A DNA stretch of 64,000 bases, taken from Achromobacter arsenitoxydans SY8 (GTDB lineage: Bacteria > Pseudomonadota > Gammaproteobacteria > Burkholderiales > Burkholderiaceae_B). Both the position numbers and the translations under genes were made by a program. The stretch lies in assembly GCF_000236785.1 (NCBI RefSeq), contig NZ_AGUF01000040.1, positions 121,893 through 185,892 of the forward strand, in the 5' to 3' direction. The notes below the pieces were generated by a model. It searched no databases and was not told the DNA's origin. It saw only the letters and a list, made by a program, of their open reading frames with translations. Shown here piece after piece: positions 8,555-17,159 of this stretch; position 1 is the stretch's first letter; every line of letters starts with the position of its first letter.

Positions 8555-9532
8555 TCAGCCGGCGGAAACGCCGGCCAGTTTTATGATGTCGGCCCATTTC
8601 TGGTATTCGTCGCGGACGAAGGCGGCGGCGGCCCGGGGACTGTCGCTCTGGATCACGCGGATCCCCGCCGCCTCGAAATCGCGCCTGACCGTGCTGTCCT
8701 TGAGCGCCGCCGTCGTCGCGGCATAAAGCGTGTCGACCACGTCGGCGCCCGGCTTCCCCGGCAGCCACAGGCCAAACCAGAATTCCTGGACCGCCAGGTC
8801 GCTGTGCAGGAGCTCGTGCAGCGGGGGCACATCAGGAAGCTCGGCCATGGGCTCGCGGCTGGTCACGGCCAGGGCGCGCAGCCTTCCGCTCTTGACCTGG
8901 GGAATGGCGGTTCCCGCGATCGTGAACGCGAAATCGGTGTCCCCGCGCGTCAGCGAGATCGGAATCTCCACCGAACCCTTGAACGGCACATGCACCGCTT
9001 CCGCCCCGACCAGCGCGGCAAAGGTGGCGCCGCCAAGATGCGCCGCCGACCCCACGCCGCCGGACGCGTAGTTCATCTTGCCTGGACGCGCCCGCAAGGC
9101 GGCAATCAGGTCCTGCACGCTGCGGTACGGCGAACCGGCAGATACGACAAGCACGCTGGGCGACGTGCCGATGACGGTGACCGGCGCGAAATCGCCTGCC
9201 GGATCGAACGCCAGCGTCGGCTGCAACGCCTTCTGGATCAGGTGCGAGTTCGAACCCAGCAGCACGGTATAGCCGTCGGGAGCGGCCTGGGCGACATATT
9301 GCGCCGCCAGCACGCCGCCCGCGCCCACCTTGTTTTCCACCACGATGGGCTGTCCCATCGTCAGGCTGAGCTTGGGCCCGAACTGCCGCACCATGATGTC
9401 GGGCCCGCCTCCGGCGGCATAGGGCACGACGATGCGCACCGCCCTGGACGGATAGGTTCCCGCGGCTTGGGCGGCGAAATGCGACATCAGACCGGCGCCC
9501 AGGGCGCCCAGGCAGAAGGTGCGGCGTTGCAT
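8555..9532 (-). CDS. Bug-family periplasmic solute-binding protein (TctC-like)
   Basis: Receptor of 325 residues. An N-terminal signal sequence (MQRRTFCLGALGAGLMSHFAAQAA) is followed by the Bug signature YPSRAVRIVVPYAAGGGPD and by VVENKVGAGGVLAAQYVAQA. Bug proteins bind carboxylates such as dicarboxylates, nicotinate or amino acids in the periplasm. No TctA/TctB membrane subunits are encoded here, which is normal for orphan Bug receptors in this family of bacteria. It is the first gene of the minus-strand catabolic operon and is divergent from a LysR gene. Confidence 0.93.
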   Translation of the reverse strand: MQRRTFCLGALGAGLMSHFAAQAAGTYPSRAVRIVVPYAAGGGPDIMVRQFGPKLSLTMGQPIVVENKVGAGGVLAAQYVAQAAPDGYTVLLGSNSHLIQKALQPTLAFDPAGDFAPVTVIGTSPSVLVVSAGSPYRSVQDLIAALRARPGKMNYASGGVGSAAHLGGATFAALVGAEAVHVPFKGSVEIPISLTRGDTDFAFTIAGTAIPQVKSGRLRALAVTSREPMAELPDVPPLHELLHSDLAVQEFWFGLWLPGKPGADVVDTLYAATTAALKDSTVRRDFEAAGIRVIQSDSPRAAAAFVRDEYQKWADIIKLAGVSAG

Positions 9533-9597
9533 GCTGTCTCCTTGTTTTGCATGCAGAATACGGGATCGCAGCTAATAGAAAAATTGATATATTTTGA

Positions 9598-9607
9598 TAT
9601 CGCGATA
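9598..9607. promoter_or_regulatory. Palindrome in the Bug/LysR divergent promoter
   Basis: TATCGCGATA is a perfect 10-bp palindrome in an unusually AT-rich stretch (9571-9620) between the divergent Bug receptor and LysR genes. The stretch also contains GATATATTTTGATATC-like repeats. This is the expected place for LysR binding and the operon promoter. Assignment as operator is inference. Confidence 0.4.
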
Positions 9608-9659
9608 ACTTTAAGTTGTATCCCCGAAAAGGAGCCCACCCATCGAAGCCGACCATCTG

Positions 9660-10580
9660 GTGGCGAAATTGCGCTTTCGCCATCTGCGCATGCTGCAGGT
9701 GCTGCAAAGCACCGGCAGCCTTCGGGCGGCAAGCCAGGCGCTGAACCTGACGCAGCCGGCCCTGAGCAAAGCGCTGACCGAAATCGAAAACGCGTTTGGC
9801 TTTGTCCTGTTCCTGCGCACGGCGCGAGGCCTGGCGCCCACCGCGCAGGGGGCCGTGGTGCTGCGCGGCGCCGCGATGCTGCTTGAAGAACTTGCGCATC
9901 TGCGCACCGACGCCTCGACCGCCGATCGCTTCGCCGCCAAAATCCGGATCGGCGCGCCGCCCTTCGTGGCGCAGACCTATCTGAGCGGCGTGGTCGAAAA
10001 GCTGGTCAACCAGCCGTCGCCCCTGCGCGTGCAACTGATGGAAGACCGGGTTCCCGCCCTGATTCAGGCGCTACAGCAAGGGGAGATAGACGCGCTGATC
10101 ACGACATTCCCCCTGCAATTACTGGAATCCGGCGCGGGCGCGCTTCGATGCATCAAGCTGTTCGAGGTGCAGTTCGCGGTGGTCGGGCCGGCAAAGCACC
10201 CGCTGGTCCGGTCGCGGCGCGTGGACTGGTCCCGTCTATCGCAGGAGCGCTGGGTGATGCCCGCAGAGGGATCAATGGGCCGCAAGCTTATCGAAGACTG
10301 TTTCACGCATGCCGGGCTGCCCGCTCCCCTGCCCGTGGTCGAATCGACCAATCCGACAACCGGCATCCAGTTCATCGCCGCCGGCCTGGGCATCGGCATC
10401 GTCCCGGACATGACGCTGCTGCGCCGCAGCCCGCTGCTGGCGGGGTCGGTCAAGCAGATACGCGTGCACCCGGAACCGCCCTCCAGCGTGGTGGCGCTGA
10501 TCTTTCGGGAAGGGGCCGCCAACCCGCGCGTCGCCCTGCTGCAAGAAGCCCTGGCCCAGATATTTCACCAAGGCGCCTGA
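9660..10580 (+). CDS. LysR-family transcriptional regulator
   Basis: LysR regulator of about 306 residues. The winged helix is at the N-terminus (RHLRMLQVLQSTGSLRAASQ, then LTQPALSKALTEIE), followed by a substrate-binding domain with GLGIGIVPDM near residue 245. It is GbpR/CbnR-like in style and divergent from the Bug/CoA-transferase operon, which it probably controls. The start is uncertain. The GTG at 9660 is used here, but the only good ribosome site (AAGGAG, 9629-9634) is 7 bases before an in-frame ATC at 9642 that would add IEADHL. There is no ATG, GTG or TTG between the upstream stop at 9612 and 9660. Confidence 0.88.
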   Translation: MAKLRFRHLRMLQVLQSTGSLRAASQALNLTQPALSKALTEIENAFGFVLFLRTARGLAPTAQGAVVLRGAAMLLEELAHLRTDASTADRFAAKIRIGAPPFVAQTYLSGVVEKLVNQPSPLRVQLMEDRVPALIQALQQGEIDALITTFPLQLLESGAGALRCIKLFEVQFAVVGPAKHPLVRSRRVDWSRLSQERWVMPAEGSMGRKLIEDCFTHAGLPAPLPVVESTNPTTGIQFIAAGLGIGIVPDMTLLRRSPLLAGSVKQIRVHPEPPSSVVALIFREGAANPRVALLQEALAQIFHQGA

Positions 10581-10598
10581 GCAAGGCCGGGTGCGGGC

Positions 10599-10895
10599 CT
10601 AGTCGACCAGCCCGCCCAGCACCAGCAGCGTCATCAACAGCCAGAACAGGAAGCCGATGATCGAGCGCCGCAGCAGCGCCTTCACGGCGGCCCACAGGAA
10701 CATCAGTCCCAGGACCAGCAGCACCAGGTTGAAGATGGACGGGCTCATGCCCATCGCCCCGGCCAGACCCGCGTAGAAGTCGCCCAGGGCGCCGCCCAGT
10801 CCGCCCAGCAGCCATTTGATGCCCGCCACGATGGCGCGCAGGCCCTCGCCGAGCACGCCGCCCAGCGTTGCGAAGAAACCGTCCTGGTCCGGCAT
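10599..10895 (-). CDS. Small hypothetical membrane protein
   Basis: Unrecognised protein of 98 residues. A glycine-rich amphipathic first half (GGVLGEGLRAIVAGIKWLLG) is followed by two hydrophobic helices (NLVLLVLGLMFLWAAVKALL and IIGFLFWLLMTLLVLGGL), so it is very likely an inner-membrane protein. The ATG at 10895 shares one base with the TGA of the LysE-type gene, giving tight translational coupling. No function is claimed; coupling suggests it accompanies the exporter. Confidence 0.7.
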   Translation of the reverse strand: MPDQDGFFATLGGVLGEGLRAIVAGIKWLLGGLGGALGDFYAGLAGAMGMSPSIFNLVLLVLGLMFLWAAVKALLRRSIIGFLFWLLMTLLVLGGLVD

Positions 10896-11527
10896 CAGCG
10901 GCGCGTATCGGCAAGCATGCGCACGGCCAGGCCGGCCAGCACCGTGCCCATCAGCCAGCGCTGCACCACCATCCACAGCGGACGGCCCGCGAGGAAGCCG
11001 GCGATGGAACCGGCCGTGATGGCGATCAGGGCGTTGACCGACAGGCTGATCGCGACCTGCGTCATGCCCAGCGCCAGCGTCTGCGTGAACACGCTGCCGT
11101 GCTCGGGCTGGATGAACTGCGGCAGCAGCGACACATACATGACGGCGATCTTGGGATTGAGCAGGTTGGTCACCAGCCCCATCGTGAAGAGCTGGCGCGG
11201 GCTGCTCTTGGGCAGGTCATACACCTGGAACGGCGAACGGCCGCCCGGGCGGACCGCCTGCCACGCCATGTACAGCAGGTAGATGGCGCCGCCAATGCGC
11301 AGCGCGTCGTAGGCGTAGGGCACGGCCATCAGCAAGGCGGTGATGCCGAACGCCGCGCAGGCCACGTAGAACACGAATCCGACCGCCACGCCCCCCAGGG
11401 AAATCAGGCCCGCCTGCGCGCCTTGCGAGATGGATCGGGACACCAGGTAAATCATGTTGGGCCCGGGCGTGAGCACCATGCCCAGCGCTACCAGGGCGAA
11501 CGTCAGCAAATGAGTCAGATCGGGCAT
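10895..11527 (-). CDS. LysE/RhtB-family amino-acid exporter
   Basis: Inner-membrane protein of 210 residues with about six hydrophobic helices. The LysE/RhtB signature GMVLTPGPNMIYLVSRSI is at the N-terminus and NLLNPKIAVMYVSLLPQF in the middle. Members export amino acids or homoserine lactones. The ATG at 11527 gives the usual length; the longer frame to 11662 is unsupported. It is the first gene of a two-gene unit with the small membrane protein. Confidence 0.9.
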   Translation of the reverse strand: MPDLTHLLTFALVALGMVLTPGPNMIYLVSRSISQGAQAGLISLGGVAVGFVFYVACAAFGITALLMAVPYAYDALRIGGAIYLLYMAWQAVRPGGRSPFQVYDLPKSSPRQLFTMGLVTNLLNPKIAVMYVSLLPQFIQPEHGSVFTQTLALGMTQVAISLSVNALIAITAGSIAGFLAGRPLWMVVQRWLMGTVLAGLAVRMLADTRR

Positions 11528-11679
11528 GATGAGCCGGCGCGCGCCGGACGGAAATCGGATCGGGAATGCACACCTTATCGCAAATCTGTACCGGAACAGC
11601 GGATTTTTGTGCCAGGGTTTACCGGCCAGTCGCGCGGGCGATACAGTTGACCGATCGTTCATCGCCGTGGAGCCCGGCC

Positions 11680-12507
11680 ATGCCGAAACGCCATCCGTCC
11701 CCAGGTAACAAGTCCGCCGCCATCCGTATCGGCATCGGCGGCTGGACCTACGCGCCCTGGCGCGGGGTGTTCTACCCCGAAGACCTGCCCCACGCCCGCG
11801 AACTGGAATACGCCAGCCGCCAGCTCACCGCCATCGAGATCAACGGCACCTACTACAGCACCCAGAAGCCGGCCACGTTTGCCAAGTGGCGCGACGAAAC
11901 GCCCGAGGAGTTCGTGTTTTCGCTAAAGGCGTCGCGCTACGCGACCAACCGCCGGGAACTGGCGGGCGCAAAGGAATCAATCGACCGCTTCCTGCACAGC
12001 GGCATCGCCGAACTGGGACCAAAGCTGGGGCCCATCGTCTGGCAGTTCGCGCCCACCAAGGTCTTCAGCCCGGACGACTTCGGCGCGTTCCTGGAACTGT
12101 TGCCCGCGACGCTGGACGGCCTGCCCTTGCGCCACGCGCTGGACGTGCGCCATGCCAGCTTTGCCTGCGAGGAATACGTCGAACTGGCCCGCCGCCACCG
12201 CGCCGCGACCGTCTACACCGACAGCGACGAATATCCCCAGATCGCCGACCGGACGGCTGGCTTTATCTATGCGCGCCTGATGCGCGCCAGCGATTCCTAT
12301 AAGGCCGGCTACGCCCCCAAGGCGCTCGATGCCTGGGCCGAGCGCCTGCGCGCATGGTCGCGCGGCGGCGATCCGGCCGACCTGCCCCGCGTGACGCAGG
12401 CAAATCCCGCCGCCCACGCAGGGCCGCAGGACGTATTCGCGTACTTCATCAACGGGGAAAAAACGCGCGCGCCGGCGGCGGCGCGCGCGTTGATCGAACG
12501 CCTGTAG
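11680..12507 (+). CDS. DUF72 domain-containing protein
   Basis: Protein of 275 residues from the YecE/DUF72 family, with a TIM-barrel-like fold. Family segments visible are IGIGGWTYAPWRGVFYP at the start, EINGTYYSTQKPATFAKWR, FVFSLKASRYATN, and the C-terminal FAYFINGEKTRAPAAA. The biochemical role of the family is unsettled. The ATG at 11680 is chosen because the family-like sequence begins shortly after it. It stands alone, convergent with the glutathione reductase gene. Confidence 0.9.
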   Translation: MPKRHPSPGNKSAAIRIGIGGWTYAPWRGVFYPEDLPHARELEYASRQLTAIEINGTYYSTQKPATFAKWRDETPEEFVFSLKASRYATNRRELAGAKESIDRFLHSGIAELGPKLGPIVWQFAPTKVFSPDDFGAFLELLPATLDGLPLRHALDVRHASFACEEYVELARRHRAATVYTDSDEYPQIADRTAGFIYARLMRASDSYKAGYAPKALDAWAERLRAWSRGGDPADLPRVTQANPAAHAGPQDVFAYFINGEKTRAPAAARALIERL

Positions 12508-12525
12508 CGTCCGGGCCCGGCGGGC

Positions 12526-13884
12526 TTACTGCGCGACCGGGGTGCGCAGCGTCACGAACTCTTCCGCGGCCGTGGGGTGAATACCGATGGTTTCGTCGAA
12601 GACCTGCTTGGTCGCGCCCGCCTTCAGCGCCACCGCCAGCCCCTGCACGATCTCGCCCGCTTCCGGGCCGACCATGTGCACACCCAGCACGCGATCGGTC
12701 TTGGCGTCGACAATCAGCTTCATCAGCGTCTTTTCCTGCGACTCGGTCAGCGTCAGCTTCATGGGGCGGAAGCGGCTTTCGAACAGCTTGACCTCGTGGC
12801 CGGCCTCGCGCGCCTCTTCGGTCGTCATGCCGACGGTGCCGATGTTCGGCAGGCTGAACACCGCGGTGGGAATCAGCTTGTAGTCCACCTTGCGGTATTC
12901 CTCGGGACGGAACAGGCGGCGCGCCACGGCCATGCCTTCGGCCAGCGCCACCGGCGTCAGCGGCACGCGGCCGATGACGTCGCCGATCGCCAGGATGGAC
13001 GGCTCGGCCGTGCGGTACTCGTCGTCCACCTCGATGAAGCCGTCTTTCTTGAGCTTGACGCCGGTATTCTCCAGCCCCAGATTGTCCAGCATCGGACGGC
13101 GGCCGGTGGCATAGAACACGCAGTCCGTCTCGATGACGGAGCCGTCCTTCAAGGTGGCGGCGAGCGAACCGTCCGCCTGCTTGTCGATCCGCGCAACCTC
13201 GGTGTTGAAGCGCAGGTCGATGCCCTTCTTGACGAGTTCGTCGCGCAGGTGCTCGCGCACGGCCTGGTCAAAGCCGCGCAGGAACAGCGGCCCGCGATAG
13301 GACTGCACGGTCTGCGCGCCCATGCCATTGAAAATCGACGCGAACTCCACGGCGATGTAGCCGCCGCCCACCACCAGCACGCGGCGCGGCAGGTCCTTCA
13401 GGAAGAAGGCCTCGTTGGAGGTGATGGCGTGTTCCTTGCCCGGGATGTCCGGCACCTGGGGCCAGCCGCCCGTCGCCACCAGGATGTGGCCGGCACTGTA
13501 GGTCTTGCCGTTGATCTCGACCTTGTGCGGGTCCACGATGCGGGCGTGGCCTTCCAGCAGCGTCACGCCGCTGTTGACCAGCAGATTGCGGTAGATGCCG
13601 TTCAGGCGTTCGATCTCGCGGTTCTTGTTGGCGATCAGCGTGGGCCAGTCGAAGGCCGGCTGTGCGGCGGACCAGCCGAAGCCATGGGCCTGCTCAAAGT
13701 CTTCGCTATAGTGCGCGCCGTAGACCAGCAGCTTCTTGGGCACGCAGCCCACGTTCACGCAGGTGCCGCCCAGGTAGCGGCTTTCCGCCACCGCCACGCG
13801 CGCGCCGAAGCCCGCGGCGAAACGCGCCGCGCGCACGCCGCCCGAGCCCGCGCCGATCACAAACAGATCAAAATCAAATGCCAT
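12526..13884 (-). CDS. gor: Glutathione-disulfide reductase
   Basis: FAD/NADPH flavoenzyme of 452 residues that reduces GSSG to GSH in the cytoplasm. The FAD motif [14 protein letters not shown] is at residues 11-24, the redox-active disulfide motif [13 protein letters not shown] at 39-51, and the NADPH Rossmann motif [19 protein letters not shown] around 170-188. The second FAD segment is [10 protein letters not shown], and [14 protein letters not shown] is the C-terminal catalytic His-Glu motif. It stands alone and is divergent from the second LysE gene. Confidence 0.96.
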   Translation of the reverse strand: MAFDFDLFVIGAGSGGVRAARFAAGFGARVAVAESRYLGGTCVNVGCVPKKLLVYGAHYSEDFEQAHGFGWSAAQPAFDWPTLIANKNREIERLNGIYRNLLVNSGVTLLEGHARIVDPHKVEINGKTYSAGHILVATGGWPQVPDIPGKEHAITSNEAFFLKDLPRRVLVVGGGYIAVEFASIFNGMGAQTVQSYRGPLFLRGFDQAVREHLRDELVKKGIDLRFNTEVARIDKQADGSLAATLKDGSVIETDCVFYATGRRPMLDNLGLENTGVKLKKDGFIEVDDEYRTAEPSILAIGDVIGRVPLTPVALAEGMAVARRLFRPEEYRKVDYKLIPTAVFSLPNIGTVGMTTEEAREAGHEVKLFESRFRPMKLTLTESQEKTLMKLIVDAKTDRVLGVHMVGPEAGEIVQGLAVALKAGATKQVFDETIGIHPTAAEEFVTLRTPVAQ

Positions 13885-14056
13885 GTTGTTTCCTTCGCGC
13901 AGCCTGCCGGCTGGCGTTCACTGTCCGGGAATACCGTATTTAACACCACCGGGCGGCGGCGCCCGGAGCGGCCCGGTTTTCAGACGGCAAGGGTTGGGAT
14001 ACATTGGCCGCAGACCGGCCCCGCGGGCCGCCCCCTTTATTACCGGAGCTGGACCC

Positions 14057-14680
14057 ATGTCGCTTGAAACCTGGCTGGCCTTTCTGGGCGCTTCCGCCCT
14101 GCTGGTGATGCTGCCCGGCCCCACCATCCTGACCGTGATCAGCTATTCGCTCACTCATGGCAAGCGCGCGCGGCTGCCGCTGGTGCTCGCCGTGGCGCTG
14201 GGCGATTCCACCGCCCTGGTGCTGTCGCTGCTGGGGCTGGGCGCGCTGCTGGCCGCATCGGCCTTCTGGTTCACGGTGGTCAAGACCGTCGGCGGCCTGT
14301 ATTTGCTGTACCTGGGCTACCGGCTGTTGCGCGCCGGCGTGGCGCCGGCCACCCTGCCCGTTGCGACGGCCGCCGGCTCGCGTTGGAAGCTCTTCGCCAA
14401 CACCTACCTGGTCACCGCGCTGAACCCCAAGGGCATGATCTTCTTCGTGGCGTTCCTGCCGCAGTTCATCGACCCCGCGGGCGACGTGACGCGGCAGCTC
14501 TGGATGCTGTCGGCCACGTTTGTCGCCTGCGCCGGCGTCAACGCGGCGGCCTACGCCGTCTTCGCCGGCTCGGCCCGGCGCATGCTGGCGTCGCCCCGGG
14601 CCCAGCGCGGCTTCAACCTGGGCGGCGGCGCCCTGCTGTCGGCCGCCGGCGTCTGGGCCCTGCTGGCGCGCCGGACGTAA
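14057..14680 (+). CDS. LysE-family translocator
   Basis: Exporter of 207 residues with about six hydrophobic helices. LVMLPGPTILTVISYSLTHG near the N-terminus and NTYLVTALNPKGMIFFVAFL in the middle are LysE/RhtB motifs. The ATG at 14057 gives the normal family length. The gene is divergent from gor and convergent with the cytochrome c gene, 12 bases away. The substrate is unknown. Confidence 0.9.
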   Translation: MSLETWLAFLGASALLVMLPGPTILTVISYSLTHGKRARLPLVLAVALGDSTALVLSLLGLGALLAASAFWFTVVKTVGGLYLLYLGYRLLRAGVAPATLPVATAAGSRWKLFANTYLVTALNPKGMIFFVAFLPQFIDPAGDVTRQLWMLSATFVACAGVNAAAYAVFAGSARRMLASPRAQRGFNLGGGALLSAAGVWALLARRT

Positions 14681-14692
14681 CCGGGCTGGCCG

Positions 14693-15019
14693 TTAGCGCG
14701 CCGCGGCCATCATGTATTCGACGGCCGCGCGCAGCGTGGCATCGTCGGCCGCCGAGCCGCCGCGCGGCGGCATGGCGCCCTTGCCTTTCAGCACGGCGAC
14801 CATCAGCGCGTCGGGGCCCTGCGCCAGGAATGGCGACCAGGCCTGCTTGTCGCCCAGCTTGGGGGCATTGGCCACGCCGCTGGCATGGCAGACCACACAG
14901 GCCGACTTATAGAGTTTTTCTCCGGTGGGATTGACGGCGGCCACGGAGTCCGCCGCAGCCTGCTGGAACGGCAGGCTGACCAGGGCGGCGGCAAAGGCGA
15001 TTAGGGCGATTCTGGGCAT
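14693..15019 (-). CDS. Class I c-type cytochrome (c5-like)
   Basis: Periplasmic cytochrome of 108 residues. A signal peptide ending QQAAA precedes a single heme motif, SACVVCHASG (C41-x2-C44-H45), and the axial methionine is probably M83 in KGKGAMPPRGG. It resembles short cytochrome c5 carriers that bring electrons to periplasmic reductases. It lies just downstream of nirK on the same strand with a 74-base gap, so it is the natural candidate electron donor to nitrite reductase (inference). Confidence 0.92.
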   Translation of the reverse strand: MPRIALIAFAAALVSLPFQQAAADSVAAVNPTGEKLYKSACVVCHASGVANAPKLGDKQAWSPFLAQGPDALMVAVLKGKGAMPPRGGSAADDATLRAAVEYMMAAAR

Positions 15020-15093
15020 GGCAAGGATCTCTGCTATGGGTTCGGGAATAAGAAGCCGGCAAGGCGCGCAGCGCGCGCCTTGCTGTCAGGCCA

Positions 15094-16176
15094 TCAGCGG
15101 GGGATCGGACCCGGCGCCTTGATCTGCTTCATCAGGTCGTCGTTCCACTTGCCCTCGACCTTGATGTGCCCGGCCGCGCCCAGCTCAAAGGCTTCGATCA
15201 GGTTGTGGTTCAGGTAGGCGTAGACGCCCGGCTGCTTGAACGTATAGAGCGCCGCCCCCGCCGAACCGCCGCGGATGAACCAGGTTTCCAGGTCTTTCTC
15301 GGGCGGGTTGTTGAACTTGCCGGTTTCCCAGACCCAGTCGCCGTGGCCGCCGATCAGGTGCGGACGCGTGTCGCGGTTGGCCTGCGAATGGATCAGCAGC
15401 ACGGTTTCGCCCACCTTCGCGGTCAGGGCGTTGTCGCCGGTCAGCGCGCCCACCTTGCCGTTGAAGACGATGTGCGACGGCGTCAGCTTGCGCATGACTT
15501 CCACGGTGTCGCCATAGCTTTCCGCCAGGGTCGCGTATTCCTTGTACTTGCCGTTGGCGTCCTTGGGGATGTACAGGTCGAATTCGCCGATCGTGTAGGC
15601 GCGGTCATAGCGCAGCGGCTTGCCTTGGGGGTCTTTCAGGCCGTCGCGCGGCAGCACCATCAGCGTGCCGCTCATGCCCGACACCACATGCCAGGGCACC
15701 ATGCCTTCCGGGGCACAGTGATAGACGAAGGTGCCCGCGCGGTCCGCCTTGAAGCGCAGCGTGGCCTGTTCGCCCGGGTTCACGTTGGTGAGCTTGGCCC
15801 CGCCCAGCGCACCCGTGGCCGCGTGAAAGTCCACGTTATGGGGCATGGCATTGGTGGCCGGATTGACCAGCGTCACCTCGACGTAGTCTCCTTCGTGCAC
15901 CACCATCGTCGGGCCGGGCATGGAGCCGTTGAAGGTCATGGCCTGAAGGGTGGTGCCCTTGCCGTCGATGACCATCTTCTTTTCCTCGATGGACATGGTG
16001 AATTCGACCACCTTGGGCCCCGACTTCGCCGTCTGCTCATGCGGGTGGACCATCGGCGGGGCGACCAGGGTGACTTTGGCGCGCGGCAGCTTGTCGGCAT
16101 CCTGGGCGAAAGCCACGCCGCCAGCCATCGTGAAAGCCAGGGCGGCGGCAAGCAAGGTTGGGCGCAACGCGTTCAT
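15094..16176 (-). CDS. nirK: Copper-containing nitrite reductase
   Basis: Periplasmic enzyme of 360 residues reducing nitrite to NO. After a signal peptide (cleavage near AFAQD), two cupredoxin domains carry every expected ligand. Type 1 copper: H113, C154, H163, M168. Type 2 copper: H118, H153, H324. The catalytic pair is D116 and H273 ([10 protein letters not shown]). The sequence closely follows the Alcaligenes/Achromobacter NirK pattern, with [17 protein letters not shown] near the end. The ATG at 16176 starts the signal peptide. A divergent Crp/Fnr gene and a TTG-N8-CAA site upstream point to NO- or oxygen-responsive control. Confidence 0.97.
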   Translation of the reverse strand: MNALRPTLLAAALAFTMAGGVAFAQDADKLPRAKVTLVAPPMVHPHEQTAKSGPKVVEFTMSIEEKKMVIDGKGTTLQAMTFNGSMPGPTMVVHEGDYVEVTLVNPATNAMPHNVDFHAATGALGGAKLTNVNPGEQATLRFKADRAGTFVYHCAPEGMVPWHVVSGMSGTLMVLPRDGLKDPQGKPLRYDRAYTIGEFDLYIPKDANGKYKEYATLAESYGDTVEVMRKLTPSHIVFNGKVGALTGDNALTAKVGETVLLIHSQANRDTRPHLIGGHGDWVWETGKFNNPPEKDLETWFIRGGSAGAALYTFKQPGVYAYLNHNLIEAFELGAAGHIKVEGKWNDDLMKQIKAPGPIPR

Positions 16177-16252
16177 GTGCAACTCCTCTTTCGGTTTCTT
16201 CAAAGCCGAGTCTGTCGGCAACTCCATTGAAGTACCGCGGGAGTTCGCGTTC

Positions 16253-16268
16253 TTTGTCGCAGCGCAAA
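16253..16268. promoter_or_regulatory. FNR/DNR-type half-site pair upstream of nirK
   Basis: TTTGTCGCAGCGCAAA has TTG and CAA separated by exactly 8 bases, the spacing of the FNR/DNR/NnrR box (TTGAT-N4-ATCAA). It lies about 77 bases before the nirK start, between nirK and the divergent Crp/Fnr regulator gene. The inner bases do not match the consensus, so the site is a candidate only. Confidence 0.4.
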
Positions 16269-16367
16269 TTCGGGATAACCCTGCAGCCGCTCGCGCATTG
16301 TCAGCGGGCACTCGCGATGTCACCATCGGCTCGTGGAAAACTTCTCCACGGCCACACGCGGATCGCC

Positions 16368-17147
16368 ATGCCATCGCCTTTATGCCATGCCCTGCTGCGC
16401 AACCTGGATCTCTTCAGGCCCTTGTCCGATTCTCAGCTGGACGCCGCGCTTCGGGAAGCAGTTCCCTGCCGCCTTGAAGCCGGCGAAGCCGCCTACCGCC
16501 AGGGCGCGCCCGGCGCCCATTTCTTCGTGCTGCTGCACGGCTGCCTGAAAGTCTCACAACTTACATCGGAAGGCGATCAAGTTGTCGTGAGATATGTCAA
16601 TCCCGGCGACATGTTCGGCCTGGCCTGCGCCATGCGGCAGTCCTGTTATCCCGCCAGCGTGGTGGCCGTGCAGGAAAGCGTGTGCCTCGCCTGGCCCGCG
16701 TCCGCCTGGGAAGGCTTCACGGCCGCCCATCCGCAACTGAGCGCCATCGCCCTCCAGACCATGGGACAGCGCCTGCAGGACGCGCACCTGCGCATCCAGG
16801 AGCTGTCCACCGACGAAGTCGAACAGCGCGTAGCGCGCGCGATTTTGCGGCTGGTGCAGCAATCGGGCCAGCCCATGCAGGACGGCATCGGCATCAGCTT
16901 TCCCATCACCCGCCAGGACGTCGCCGAAATGACCGGCACCACGCTGCACACCGTCAGCCGGCTGCTCAGCGACTGGAAGCAGCGCGGCATCGTCAGCAGC
17001 GGACGCAAGCGCATCGTGCTGCGGTCGCCGGCCGCGCTGGAGCGGCTGTTCGAAAACGCGCAGCCCGCCATGGATTGCGCGTCTTGCCTGTCGTGCCGGG
17101 ATGGCTCGCCCGCAGTTCAAGCGCAGGAAGCAATCGCCGCGCACTAG
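16368..17147 (+). CDS. Crp/Fnr-family regulator (DNR/NnrR-like) with C-terminal CxxCxxC
   Basis: Regulator of 259 residues. A cyclic-nucleotide-binding-like beta barrel occupies about residues 10-125 ([19 protein letters not shown]). A Crp-type winged helix follows ([20 protein letters not shown], then [12 protein letters not shown]). The N-terminal FNR cysteine cluster is absent. Instead the C-terminus carries [10 protein letters not shown], a C237-x2-C240-x2-C243 motif beyond the HTH. The gene is divergent from nirK and next to the nirV-like and NO reductase genes, so it is probably the local denitrification activator. The ATG at 16368 is used because upstream codons read through the nirK promoter. 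Confidence 0.9.
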   Translation: MPSPLCHALLRNLDLFRPLSDSQLDAALREAVPCRLEAGEAAYRQGAPGAHFFVLLHGCLKVSQLTSEGDQVVVRYVNPGDMFGLACAMRQSCYPASVVAVQESVCLAWPASAWEGFTAAHPQLSAIALQTMGQRLQDAHLRIQELSTDEVEQRVARAILRLVQQSGQPMQDGIGISFPITRQDVAEMTGTTLHTVSRLLSDWKQRGIVSSGRKRIVLRSPAALERLFENAQPAMDCASCLSCRDGSPAVQAQEAIAAH

Positions 17148-17159
17148 CGGCGACGGCCC

